Source: Sabellastarte sp. h YS-2021 (Eukaryota; Annelida; Polychaeta; Sabellida; Sabellidae). Taken from it: a DNA stretch of 64,000 bases. Below are positions 25,901-40,900 of this stretch, one piece after another. The position numbers and the translations under genes were made by a program. The stretch is taken from the NCBI GenBank assembly GCA_964017235.1, contig OZ024938.1:49760332-49824331 (forward strand), written 5' to 3'. The notes below the pieces were generated by a model. That model did not search any database, was not told the DNA's origin, and was given only the letters and a program-made list of their open reading frames with translations. Positions within the stretch are counted from its first letter, which is position 1; every line of letters starts with the position of its first letter.

Positions 25901-28900
25901 CTTAGATGAGAGACATAGTTTGAAAGCTACAGTGCTTGAAAGTGGCAAAAAGTGCATAAATTGGGTCTCTGTGGGCACTTTTGAGACCTTAAGTCGACCC
26001 CTTTGGGTAAACCTACAGCCCTAAAATTTTCTACAGACAAGGATTACATATCAAAGTTATACCTAGCGCAGTTTGAGACTCATCAGAATTACCACTTCCA
26101 AATTATAGGGCAAAATATGTGAAAAGTATAGCAAAAAATCCCTAAGTGGGGGTATTTATGGGCCTCAAACACAATTTTCTCCTCAACTTAAAGTCGTGAT
26201 TTTCGGCATATGTACTAAGAACATATTAATGTGTTGTCAGGTAAAATTTCAGCCAGCTGAGCATCATAGTTTGTGACCTACAGGGCTCTAAGTGGCCAAA
26301 AGTCCAATTTCTGACCTTAAGGTGGCCATAAGTTCTTTTTTACTGGGAGTTTAAGGTTTAAGGGATCTTCCTTTGGGCACCCTTAACATGTGTACCAAGT
26401 CTGAAAAAAAAATATTAATTTGTTTTTGAGTTATCGCGTCCACAAGGAAATTTCTACGGCGGCGGCGGCGCGACGGACCGGAATCCAATATATCCCCGAC
26501 TTTCGTCTGGGGATATAATAAATAATATTCTTCTCTGTGACTTGTGTATGGAATTTAATGCAATAAAAATGACATCAAACACTAAATATGTGTGATTAAC
26601 TGGGAGGAAAGGCAGGCCTTATCACTCATGCTACCTTTAGTGGGGTATATCAGAATGCACTTCTGGATTGACCTGAACAGTTATTCAGCTTTGCAACAAT
26701 TCTGTGATGGAATCACTTGTTTTCATGTCACACATAGAGAACTTAGACCACAGTGCTTCAGATATTTCTTATGCTTCACAAAATAGAAAGGCCTTGTGGG
26801 TTAGCAGGTTTGACATGTTATGATAGGCTGTTACCTCTTTGTAGGGATGACTCCCCCAAATGACAATGCAGAGTACCTGTCATAATATGACCCTGGCTGT
26901 TACTGTTTCATCAGACATAAAATCACAACTTTAACCTTTGACAAAATTAAATCCACATAATAAAGAAGTCCATATTTAAATATCCCTAACTCTATATCAT
27001 TTTATTATGTTATAGTATATTAATTATATCATATTTAGAACAATAACTGGATTGACTTTTTAAAAATATTTGAAGAACACAAACACCTGTTGAGATATGC
27101 AATCTTGCTGGAATTCTGTTTCAAATAATTTTTATGATTGTTTTATTGAAGCTAGCAATAGAATATCTATACCAATTTAAAGGCAAATTTCTAGAGGTTA
27201 TGTTCCTTTTGATTTGAGGAAAATTGGTCCAATATTGACAAGATACTTGTTTTAAAAATTACTATGCACAACAAATAATAATAAATAATATTCTTCTCTG
27301 TGACTTGTGTATGGAATTTAATGCAATAAAAATGACATCAAACACTAAATATGTGTGATTAACTGGGAGGAAAGGCAGGCCTTATCACTCATGCTACCTT
27401 TAGTGGGGAATATCAGAACGCACTTCTGGATTGACCTGAACAGTTATTCGGCTTTGGAACAATTCTGTGGTGGAATCACTTGTTTTCATATCACACATAG
27501 AGAACTTAGACAACAGTGCTTCAGATATTTCTTATGCTCGACAAAATAGAACGTCCTTGTGGGTTAGCAGGTTTGACATCTAATGATAGGCTGTTACCTC
27601 TTTGTAGGTATGACTCCCCCAAATGACAATGCAGAGTACCTGTCATAATATAACCCTGGCTGTTGCTGTTGCATCAGACATAAAGTCACAACTTTAACCT
27701 TTGACAAAATTAAATCCACATGATAAAGAAGCCCATATTTAAATATCCCTAACTCTATATCATTTTATTGCGTTATAGTATATTAATTATATCATATTTA
27801 GAACAATAACTGGTGTGACTTTTTTTTAAATATTTGAAGAACACAAACACCTGTTGTGATCCACAATCTTGCTGGAACTCTGTTTAAAATAATGTGTGAT
27901 TGTTTCATTGAAGGTAGCAATATAATATCTATACCAATTTAAAGGAAAATTTCTAGAGGTTATGTTCCTTTTGATTTGAGGAAAATTGGTCCAACATTGT
28001 CCAAGATACTTGTTTTAAAAATTACTATGCACAGCAAATAATAATAAATAATATTCTTCTTTGTGACTTGTGTATGGAATTTAATGCAATAAAAATGACA
28101 TCAAACACTAAATATGTGTGATTAACTAAGAGGAAAGGCAGGCTTTATCACTCGTGCTACCTTTATTGGGGGAATATCAGAAGGCACTTCTGGATAGACC
28201 TGAACAGTTATTCAGCTTTGTCACAATTCTGTGGTGGAATCACTTGTTTTCATATCACACATAGAGAACTTAGACCACAGTGCCTCAGATATGATTTCTT
28301 ATGCTTGACAAAATAGAACGTCCTTGTGGGTTAGCAGGTTTGACATCTTATGATAGGCTGTCACCTCTGTGTAGGTTTGACTTCCCTAAATGACAATGCA
28401 GAGTACCTGTCCTAATATGACCCTGGCTGTTGCTGTTGTATCAGACATAAAATCACAAGTTTGACTTTTGACAAAATTAAATCCACATAATGAAGTCCAT
28501 ATTTAAATATCCCTAACTCTATATCATTTTATTGTGTTATAGTATATTAATTATATCATATTTAGAACAATAACTGGATTGACTTTTTTTAAATATTTGA
28601 AGAACACGAACACCTGTTGAGATATGCAATCTTGCTGGAATTCTGTTTAAAATAATTTTAGTGATTGTTTTATTGAAGCTAGCAATAGAATATCTATACC
28701 AATTTAAAGGCAAATTTCTAGAGGTTATGTTCCTTTTGATTTGAGGAAAATTGGTACAATATTGACGAAGATACTTGTTTTAAAAATTACTATGCACAAC
28801 AAATAATAATAAATAATATTCTTCTCTGTGACTTGTGTATGGAATTTAATGCAATAAAAATGACATCAAACACTAAATATGTGTGATTAACTGGGAGGAA

Positions 28901-31900
28901 AGGCAGGCCTTATCACTCATGCTACCTTTAGTGGGGTATATCAGAACGCACTTCTGGATTGACCTGAACAGTTATTCAGCTTTGCAACAATTCTGTGATG
29001 GAATCACTTGTTTTCATGTCACACATAGAGAACTTAGACCACAGTGCTTCAGATATTTCTTATGCTTCACAAAATAGAAAGGCCTTGTGGGTTAGCAGGT
29101 TTGACATGTTATGATAGGCTGTTACCTCTTTGTAGGGATGACTCCCCCAAATGACAATGCAGAGTACCTGTCCTAATATGACCCTGGCTGTTACTGTTGC
29201 ATCAGACATAAAATCACAACTTTAACCTTTGACAAAATTAAATCCACATAATAAAGAAGTCCATATTTAAATATCCCTAACTCTATATCATTTTATTGTG
29301 TTATAGTATATTAATTATATCATATTTAGAACAATAACTGGTGTGACTTTTTAAAAATATTTGAAGAACACAAACACCTGTTGTGATCCACAATCTTGCT
29401 GGAACTCTGTTTAAAATAATTTGTGATTGTTTTATTGAAGGTAGCAATATAATATCTATACCAATTTAAAGGCAAATTTCTAGAGGTTATGTTCCTTTTG
29501 ATTTGAGGAAAATTGGTCCAATATTGTCCAAGATACTTGTTTTAAAAATTACTATGCACAGCAAATAATAATAAATAACAATATTCTTCTCTGTGACTTG
29601 TGTATGGAATTTAATGCAATAAAAATGACATCAAACACTAAATATGTGTGATTAACTGAGAGGAAAGGCAGGCTTTATCACTCGTGCTACCTTAAGTGGG
29701 GAATATCGAAGATATATAGGAAGGCACTTCTGGATTGACCTGAACAGTTATTCAGCTTTGCAACAATTCTGTGGTGGAATCAGTTGCTTTCATATCACAC
29801 ATAGAGAACTTTGACCACAGTGCTTTGACCATTGACAAAATTAAATCCACACAATAAAGAAGTCCATATTTAACTACCCCCCACCTCTATATCAATTTTA
29901 TTGTGTTATAATATATTTATATGATATATTAACAAATAAATACATAAATATCAACACAACATAAGGGGCTGTAGTCACAAAAGGGATCAAGCTGAAGTTG
30001 AGCCAAAAAGTGTCTAGTTGTTTATAATAAGCTTGAGCTGATTTTTGGCTCACCCTGAGCTTGATTCCTTTTGTGAATATATCCCCAGAACCCAGTCATC
30101 AGGTTATCATTGTCTCCTGAAAATATTTTCGGTTCACACAACTTACAATTTCCCGGGGGTCTCAGAAGAAAAATGGACAGGGTACCAGACTAATCAAAAG
30201 ACGTTTTTCAGAAACAAAAGATTCACGTCATATGTTTTCAAGAGAAACCGGTCCAGATAGATCTTATCAGCACAGTTTAATTAGGTCGCTGAGGTCAATA
30301 ACAAAAATCCCTCCACAAATCTTAAAAACAAAATATCAAAAACTGTGATATTTATTAGAACGTTTACTAGTTGAAATTATTCAAAACGATCCGAAAACGG
30401 CAATTAGTTCCCACTCGAAACGCCCGAAATTCAGGAAAAAAGACTCGCAAAAATCCATAACAGTATCTAGGGTTGGCCCGAGATGGCCAACCCTAGATAA
30501 AAATTGAAAAAGAAAGGAGCCAGAGGATTTTATTCGAATTTGATGACTTTAAGCAGGCCTTATGTCCATTAACATTTTGAGTTTAAGGTCACCATAAAGT
30601 CAGGATATTCCTTTGGCAAATCTTAATATATGTGCCAAGTTTGGTTGAAAAAAGTGAAAAACTAAGTGAACTGGAGGGCTAAAACCCCCTTTTTTGACAT
30701 TAAGGTGACCTTAAGATTGCAGATACAGGGCTAAAACTTCGGCATGTGAAAGATTATCAAAAAGTAGCTGAATAAGTTATTCCAACAAAACGCCGAAATC
30801 CTAACCGTTTTTGAGATACAGACCAAGAACCCATTTTTAAAAAATTTACAAAAATAAAACGCCTCCTATTCAGGTATCTATGGTGCGATTGATGAGAAAA
30901 TCCTTTCCGACCTTGGAAATTTGGTCTAGAATGTACCAGATAAATTTTATAGCACAGGTGAGTGTGGTTTTTTCCGAAACGCTGTCCAGTGAAATTTTTC
31001 TCCCGTGAAATTTTTCTTCTTCCTGTGTTTTTACCCGTTTCTACGCCATCGCGCATGCGCAGAAATGGTTATATTATGAACCGAAAATACTTTATTTTAG
31101 GTTATATTCAACATATTGTTGATAGTTATCGGTATTTTTACATTATATTTCTTAAACTATCATTTAACAACAATAAAATGCAATAATAATTGAGATCCGT
31201 GGTTTAGAAGGGACTCAGAAGAAAAATTTTACTTCCGGGAAAAATTTCACGTTACAACGCGATGACGGGGTGTTTTGGAGTTATGCTTAAGGTTACCTTA
31301 AGTAAAGCTTAAGGTCTGCGCAAAGTATCCCAAAAATTTTTCCCGCCCCTATAGTTTTAAAGAAAGATAAGGAAAGAAAAATTTGAAAGGCTAAGAAGTT
31401 ATTCAAGGGAGACCATAATCCGGCGGCGGCGGCAGTGATCAGTCGAACTTCGGTGAAAACAAATAAGCGTCCCTGACGGGCCGCTTAATTAAACATTTTG
31501 CTTTCCAATTAATATTCCAGTTATTTCAGTTGATGCAATAAATGCATTTGAAAATAAAAGAGATTGTGATAAATTGAACCTTTTTGTGGACTTATCAATG
31601 TTACCGTTACTATACATGAACAAGGTGATTTCAGAAATAAAATTCTTTTTAGCGATGCATACATTAACTCAGAAAATGTATGACTTGCCCTTTAGCCTAA
31701 AAATAATAAAGGTTATCACAGATAAATACAAAGGACCAGTAGTATATATCAGTACATTAATTTCGACAGAGATTTGTTAGTAGTTACTGGGAAGAACTAC
31801 TGTTTTAACACACACTATATAATGTCCAAATTCAATCAGTCTAAAATGAAAAAGTGCTTACGTACATAAGGTTCCCAACTGTGGGGGTGAAATGACCAAC

Positions 31901-34900
31901 AGTGGTTGGATTGTCCCACCTAAAAAACCACAACACTCTATAACCACAACACATGAGTGGGGAATAACCCATAACTCATAACCATGGATATGAAATTTGT
32001 GGTTATAAGTTTTGTGGTCCCCTCCAGCAATCTACTTGTAAAAATCTGTACATAAATCATTGTTGTCTATGTACAGTTATCCTTCTAATTACATCTATAT
32101 TACTGTAAAATATGAATTACACACAAAAATACAACAGCACATTGAGGTGTCAAAACATAAAAATAACTAAAATGTGTGGATAGTGTGTTTCCCTCACTAA
32201 CACATTAGGTACAGTTTGTATCAAATTAGATGTCAGTTTTACATGTCTGGTGCTTAAATTAAGAATATATAGTACAATATTACAACATATTTTTACCTAA
32301 AACTGTGAATACCAGGTATTTGATCAAATTATGACACACAACTAAGTACTTACACATATATCTATTGGTTTTACTGATATTTTGCAAATGGATTTCTTGT
32401 ATAAAAATAAGTAACATTGGACAGAACAGAATACCGTTTTGGGGTTTTTTTTGATACTTTACTCCCATGGGGGAACAGTCATTTTAAGCATGAATGTGTA
32501 GGAACCGTATTATTCAAATTAGAAGTGCAATTGTACCTTGTGTAAAAATGACGTTTTGATTCTTAGACTATTAAGGTTTATAAAAGGGCTGGTATTTACA
32601 AATTTAAACATATATCTTTGACCTTTAATGATCTGTATGAAAGGTATTTCTAATGAATGCTTTATCCAGACTATTTCAGAATAACTGCAGAATTTTTTGT
32701 TGAATAAGTACAACCAAATAAGTGAGGACATATATTGAAAATGAAACCAAAATGTTCCAAGTTACCTTCAATGTTATGCCCCAACAACAAAATTAACAGA
32801 ACATATTTCTGTCATTGATACATCATGTTAATTGTTATACTTTTTTGTGATATCTTAGGGAATTAGTCTGTCAAAGACATGCAGCAAATTTTTGTTTCAT
32901 AGTCTACTTAAAAGTCCAATTGCAGTAGTGAAATATGATATAAACTAGCCTTATAATGTATAATGTTCTAGATTTTAAAAAGGTTTTCTATCAGTTGTAA
33001 AAGGTTTAATCAGAATTGTTGTTGATATTACAGGCAATAATACTAACTATTAATGAGTATTGCCACTCAAAGTGCTGACACATTTAAATGTACAGAAATG
33101 GAACAAAATTACATTAAGATACTAGGAGTATAAAATCATAACATAAAAGACATCCAAAACATAACATAACATGATAGCCAACATTAACAAGAAATAACAT
33201 CAGACACTGACAAATAGAAGTAGACTGTGCATAATTCAAGTAGACTTTGTATACCTAGAAGACTATCAATTATTTTAAAGTTGAAATAATTAAATAGAAC
33301 TGTCTAAACAGAAATAAAATTTTAAGCAAAACAAATATTAGGTCAAATAAGTCAAAATTTTAGATGTCATCCTAAAATAGGAACAGGACATAAGGAAGAT
33401 AATACTGAATATGTATGGAATAGGTCACAGCAAAAAAATATGAATACAAAAGCTATATTACACCGAAGGGTGACATACTTACTTAAATAGTATAAGCATA
33501 TATTTTTTCCCCTATTATTCAAGTACATATGCATGTGTAATGCCTACATTTTCTAACAGATATCAGAAATAAAAATATTAGGAAATATAGAATAGGTCAC
33601 AGAGCCATGTAACACCAGGGTTAGAGACAATAAGCACTATAAGCATCTCCCTTTCCCCTTTATTTACTTTAATGCTCAGAAGTTGTTATTACTATTAAAA
33701 TAAACATTCAGATGTAATGCCAAAAATTTAACAAGACATAAGGAACGGGGCACTACATACTCTGGAATAGATTTGAAAGTAACATTTGAGTACTTAGTAG
33801 TGTTGGTATCGAATAATAAAATATATATATCAATATCAAACCATATTTTCGCCTCCTGTATCGATCGATATTAAAATATCGGGTCATAGATGTTTTCTGA
33901 GAGAGACCTTCCAAACTCTTTCGCAAGTTTTAGTAGTTTCCCGAAATGTAAACAAATATGGCGTTTCTGCTTTAGCGGTAAGTGAAAGTTGACAAAAATG
34001 ATATGAAAACCAAGATATTCCTCAATTTTTGTATTTTATTTGAATGGAAAACGACTTAATTGCATCTATTAAATAATATGTTCCGATATTGATATTGTAC
34101 CCTACATTATTGATATCGGCATATTTAGCAAGAAATGATAAATATTTCAATATCGATAAACAATACCAACACTAGTACTTAGCTCATGTCAGCCCTTGAG
34201 GTTTTGAGACCCCAATATGAGTTACCATGTGTATCCTGTTTTGCCCATAATTAAGCCAAATATTCTGCTGTAAAGCTGAAATTCAGACTGGACATAAGTA
34301 GGGCTGGGACGAGTGCTAAAAAACAGCTCCAAGTACTCGCTCTCTGAAAACCGGCCCGAATTCGAGTAATCGCAAGATTTAGTACCCACCATTAGAAGTC
34401 TTCTGTAAACAAGAAGTTGATTCCGGTAATGAAACTTTGGAAGAAAAACGTCTTCTATCATGGAATATGGAGTAAATTATATGTTTTAGAGCGAAAACGT
34501 CAACTTTAATTGATATTATGCGACGGAAATGCCGAAATGGAGCACATTTTACACAAACGTTTCATTATGCAGGCGATAATATAATACCTTGCGAGTAACC
34601 AAGTTGTGAAAATGGACTAGAGTCTTTGCAAAGATCGTCTATCGAGGCTCGAGTAACCGTTCACAGCCCTAGACATAAGGGACATGGCACTTAATACTTT
34701 GAAATTGGTTTGGAAGTTACATCCCAGTGTTTATGTCATACTTTGACCTACTATGTCAAATGTTCAGATAGAACACCTAAATCTCAACAGGACAGACGGA
34801 ATAAGGTAATAAGAACTACGGAACTGGTTTGAGGGTTACATATGCGTGCTAAACTCACATCACCACTTGACATTCAGTGGCATGTATTTGACCAATATAG

Positions 34901-37900
34901 TGCATTTTGTTTTGCCAAGAATTAAGCCAAATATTCAGATGTAAGGCTGAAATGAGGACAGGACATAAGGTATATGCCCCTTAATATCGTAACTGTGGAG
35001 TTGGTTTGAAGAGTACATCTGAGATTCTGAGAACTCTAATTACGTAAACCCTTGTGTTTCTGAGACCCCAACATACACTACCACATGCATCTTGTTCCAC
35101 GCACCCGTAAGTCAAAAGGACAGATGTAGCGCTGAAATTTGCATAGGATATAATGAATCTGGTACTAAATACTGAGGAACTGGTTTGAAAGTTACACCTG
35201 AGTGGTAAACTCTTGTAACCATTTGACATTCTGGGGTTGATATTGGACCTACAATGTGCATCTTATTTCATCAAGTGAACCTAACATTCAGGACATAAAA
35301 GTGTGGTTTAAAACCAATTAAAGGTTACGTCTGAGTGCTAACTCATGTAATCACATGAGCTTCTGAGACCTGAATATGAACTAAAATGAGTATTTTGTTT
35401 CCTTCGCAATAAAGTCAAAAGTTTTGAAGATGGTCTTTCCAGTAATTTTCAAAAAAAAAATTGAGCAACTGTCTCGCAGCAGTTTGTTTTTATTTATGTA
35501 AAACAGATGGGATGACTATTAACTTTGATTTGCATTCTAACACTATTTCCAATACAAGGAATGGCCATGTTGTTTTTGCTTATGAACGCACAATTTGTAA
35601 GCCATAATAACCTATCCCTGCTCTTTTCTTTCATTTACTTATACAAAGTCTACTGTTTTATCATTTATGTACTATCCAATGCCAATATAACACACTAATA
35701 CCTGATGTCGGTACAGCTACATTCACCGGTTGTGCCAAGTTTGCAAGATTCGTCGCCAAGATTTGTCCATTGTTTGTTGTGAGGAGCTGAATCTGACTTC
35801 CTGCTCCTGCTGCCAATGACAATGGGATGCTGAGTAACTGCTGCGTTCCGTTACCAGTGGATACAGGAATGAGTATTTGCTGTACAGGCATGGTTGCTGC
35901 GGACGCGGCTCCGCTGGCTTGTCCTTGTCCTGGCAGTGTCTGGCCTGCAATGATGTACTGAGGAGTCACCTGGGGCTGGCCTCCTAACAGGGCTTGGTGC
36001 TGAGAGGCTAAACCTTCACAAAGTAAAAGAGTAACCTTGACAGAAAGAATGACTGATTTTTAATGACCTTTAATATGTCAACTTTAGTCTTTAACATCAT
36101 GCAGACACTCTACTTTATGAAATATTTACGCTGAGAGAAGGCTTACTGTAGAGTGTAGACTGTGCTCAGTTAGAACCTAATATATATTTACAGGTTTCCT
36201 TAACATTCACTTAACCCTACATCTTGACTTTCGCTAGTTCTGCTTATACATGGTTTATTATAACATAATAATGATCAGCTGAAGGGTCACAATCAGAGAG
36301 ACATTATGATGTGTGCAGGCATAATTTTTGAATGTGGAGCATTTCTCCTGTTTCACTCCAAGGGGCTAGCGACAGTAGCTTGGTAAAGTGTATAAAATTA
36401 ATACTGAAACTAAACCACGGGTGTATATGAGCCATAATTTATAACAGAAGTGCCTTTCTGAAGATTTTTATGAAGTGAGTAAACTTCATTTATGAATTTG
36501 GCGTTTACTTCAAAGTCATTGGTCCAAATTAAAGACACAGACTGGCTGTCATTTTTTTTTTTGTAAATATTATTAGTTGTGAGGTCATTGGCACTTGTTA
36601 AAACTTAATTTTCAGTGAGTGCTCAACTTTAATGATGGAATGTCCTTACATAAATAATCAGTATTTACAGAAATCACACATGTATTCTGAGACCAGTGAG
36701 CGGTGAGACCAGTCCTGAAAATCACATCCAGTTTCCACTTTCAAGTGCTTTGAACTGTAGTGAAATCTTGGGATTCCATATGCTTGCCACTCATATGGTG
36801 AAGATTAATCACAAGCGTGCTGTGTACATGAACCAAAATTTTAAACAGGAATTGTGTTTGTGAGACACTTTGAAGTTTACAAATTTCATTTACAATGAAA
36901 ATGTAAAGTACTTAAAATAAAAATGTGAGATATTTTCTCAAATTTATATGGTTTTTAGTGGTTTGACGAAATATTAACCCGTAGAAAGCCTAAAATTATG
37001 ATGTTTTCAATAACCAGTACTTAAATATTCTTTGCAGAATTCATCATTTCTACCTCAACCAAATGAAATATGGTGCACCAGTTTTTCATTTATGTCAACA
37101 ATATACTAGTTATTTTTACAGATCACCAGTTAAGTCACTGGTACTCACTTGAAAGGTCATGTTTGATATCAGCAGCTGTCCCTGCTTCAGCAGCTGTTAG
37201 TCCAGAGATGGCACCTGAAACAGATTAAATACTTACATTGTTTTTATTTGAATAATTTATAATATGTATTACACTTGATAAAAAAGTGTGAAAAACAAAA
37301 ATCTGGAACTATTTTCAACTTTCAAATGTGAACTTGTCCCCACTGTCCAACCTTTATCCATGCCTTTATATCTTGTTATAAATGCAAACACCATTCAGAA
37401 AGTTAATACCTAACTCACCCCTGAGCACTTATGTCTTGCTTTATTACTCGCAATCAGCAACCAATAGCATATGAAATGCAAAAACTCTTTTTATGTCTTT
37501 CTACATACATTCCTATGAAGTATGAATACATTTATATGGTATTCATACCCAGATATAAAAAGTCAATGTAAAAATACAGATATACAGTACAAATATACAA
37601 CAAATATACAGTCTATTTAGGCATGCAACATTCAAGTTAAATGGTTTGATTCAAGATATGTAGTCCATTGCCTATAAGGTGCCAAAGACACCACTTACCA
37701 AATGTCACAGTAGAGTTAACATAACAGGTTTTTCAATTACAAGTATAAAGCATGAAAACTTCAAACAAAATGAAAAATTTCAAAAGTATTCGTAAAAGTA
37801 TTCATGAATACGAATACTTTTGGAATGTATTCGAATACGAATACTTTGCATTTTTGACAAAAGTATTCGAATACGAATACTTTTAAAAATGTATTTGAAT

Positions 37901-40900
37901 ACTTATGAATACGAATACATTTTGCCCAGGCCTGCTGTCCATAGAAGTAGACAACAACCCCAAATGAAAGGCGGGGACGAAGAATATTCTCATATTAAAC
38001 TGATAAAAAACCGTGCATCCTATGCAAGATTTTTATTGGTCCGTGTCACTACAAGAAGGTCAAAGGTCAAGTCAAGGTCACACTATAATGTTTTACACCT
38101 ATATCCTCCAATATCCGCTAGCATTATGTATAGTTACTAAAAAATTTCATACAATCATCGTGGATATGGCCCCACAAACATCTTTTAACCCAAGGTCTGC
38201 CTAACAAACACATGTAAGGCTTAAATTTGGACCAGACAAAGGAACAGAATACTCAAAACTACAGAACAGATTTAAGCATTGTACACACCGTAATCTCTGT
38301 AATGAAAGCCCCCCTCTAATAATAGCCCCCCCACCAAATGTCAGTGACGAAGGGTCAGAAACTGAAGCATATGTTTCTCAAATTTAAAATGCCCAATAAA
38401 TTTCATAGTTTTTCAGTCTGGATTTTGTATATCATACCAATGTGGTAATATCATAATAAAACATGTCCATAAATATAATCTCTTGTGGGTTTTATAGTAG
38501 CTGTGTTCAACCAAGAAAATGCAGTAAAACATGTTGCACTTTGAGTTTATCAGCCACATTTGTTAACCACTAGAACTACAGAGAAAATGAAACCTTTGAA
38601 AATGCTAATAAGACGATATAATTGAACTAGATTGGGCCAACTCGGCGCCAACATATCCCCAGACAGGTCATCACTCACGCCACAGGTTTTGATCGGGAAT
38701 TTTTTAAAACATAATTACCCATTATTATATGAACTTCAGCACATCAATCTACTCTGTTTATATCTTCCAAGGAAGATGGTGTATCCCCAGACGCCGAATA
38801 CATAACTCAAATTATATTTTCAATCTTCCTGCAATGATAACTCTAAACCTATTTTCAAAGTATTTAAATGATTGATGATTGAATGTCCATTCTAAAATAA
38901 TAATCCCAAAAGAGCATATCTGTTTCTATATTTGTTGACAAATAAAATATTATTTTTAACTCAACTCATCATACTTTTCAATCTTCCTTCAAAGTATTTA
39001 AATGATTGATGATTCAATGTCCATTCTAAAATTCATAATCCCAAAAGCGCATATCTGTTTCTATATTTGTTCACAAATAAAATATTATTTAAAAAAAAAT
39101 TATTTATATTATTATTTTATTATATTATTTTTAGAATTTGCAAATTGTTTTCAGTTATTCATTTCCTCTATACCTATATATGTGGTCCATATATATGCAA
39201 CCTAAATATGTGACACAATCTCAGTTCTGACTCCCCTTTGTGTTATATGTAATGAAGCCCACCACCTCCCACCCCCACCCCTCTCCCCTTCTCCACACCT
39301 CTCTCACTATTACACAAGATCTGCAACCCCATTGAGTTCTTTGTTTCTCATCTGATATCATTAAATACCTTTGTTTATTTAGTGTCACTCAATATAGCTG
39401 GAGGTCCCAGAGGTGGGTGGGGGGAATCCGGGTGGGGGATGCATAAATGGTAAACAAACAATCTATATAAAAGGGGTACTCAAATACAAAAAGAATTGAG
39501 AATTTTAAGTATGTGATTATCAACTGAAATGAGTTCATAACTGTAGGAGCTGTGTCAAAATTAACTGAGGCAAGTTGAATAAAACTGGGCTAGTTGAGGG
39601 TTAAAAATCCCCTACTTTTACTACATAAGGATATAATTTCATTAATATTGGGACTTAAAGCTCACTTAAAGTGTCCATTTTGTCTACTTGAATATGTTTA
39701 ACCAGTTTCATTTTAAAAAGTTAAAAACTCAGCAAGCAGAGGTATAACACACAAAAATAAGTTCTTAAAAGACTAAGATAGCCATAACATTATTAATACT
39801 CAAAATTTAAATAGACAGGCATTTCCTTTTAAAAATTCAAAGATTTCAGCTCTATAACCCACATAGTTTGACAGTTACTGGGCTTTAAAGTGGCATAATG
39901 TCCATAAATTGGGTTTCTGTGGGCATTTTACAATTGTTAAAGAGACCTTAGCAATTAAACAACAGATCTGAAACTTTTTGGGGGACATACATAACAAACA
40001 AAAATTATATATAATACAGTTTAAGACTTGTCACACTAAGCATTTCCAAATAACAGGGCAAAATACGGAAAAAATGTCCAAAAAGGCACTTGGGCGAGTG
40101 TCTATGGCCCTCATACACAGGTTAAATGTCTACTAAAAACCTTGATTTTCGGCATATGTAAAAAGGACATAATAATGCATTCCCAGATGGGATTTCAGCT
40201 CCATCAATCACATAGTTTAACAGTCACAGGGCTTAAAGGTGGTTAAAAAGTCCAAATATTGGGTCTCTGTGGGCCTTTTAGAGATCTCGATGTGGCTTTC
40301 AAATTAAAGCTTCAGACTTAAAATTTGTTACATACTAAGATTACACATAGAATATGTATCTAATAAAGTTTGAAACTTCTCAGACTTACCATTTCCAAGT
40401 TACAGAGCAAAATATGTGAAAAATGTCTTAAAAGGGTCACTCAGGTGGGTGTTTAAGGTCCTCATACACAGGTTAAATGTCTACTTGAAGCATTGATTTT
40501 TGGCACATGTAAAAAGAACATAATAATGTATTCCCAGATGAGATTTCAGCTCTATCAGTCACATAGTTTAACAGTCACAGGCCTTAAAATTGGCAAAAAG
40601 TCCAAATACTGGGTCTTTATGGGGCCTTCTAGAGACCTAAATGTGGCCTTCAAATTAAAGCCTCAGACTTAAAATTTGTCACATACTAAGATTACACATA
40701 GAATATGCATCTAATAGAGTTTGAAACTTCTTAGACTTACCATTTCCAAGTTACAGGGCAAAATATGTGAAAAATGTCTAAAAATGGTCACTCGGGTGGG
40801 GATTTATGGTCCTCATACACAGGTTAAATGTCTTCTTAAAGCCTTAATTTTTGGCACATATATAAATAACATACTAATATCTTCCCAGATAGGATTTGAG

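Larger units (their letters stand above)
33340..35410. repeat. degenerate satellite of roughly 190 bp
   Basis: Recurring blocks GGACATAAGG, GAACTGGTTTGAAAGTTACA, TGAGTGCTAAACTCATGTAA and AATTAAGCCAAATATTC in the same order, strongly diverged. Two hAT elements are inserted in it. Related pieces lie near 38,220 and 42,100-42,260. Confidence 0.65.

Noticed and set aside
26592..29077. Recurrent 64-codon frame ([18 protein letters not shown]...) in several 763-bp units
   Set aside because: It recurs because the DNA is tandemly repeated; other units break it, there is no family resemblance, and substitutions are not codon-biased on inspection.
30757..31186. Overlapping frames at 30,757 (minus) and 30,962 (plus)
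   Set aside because: They overlap inside the 3' part of a repeat element and resemble no family.
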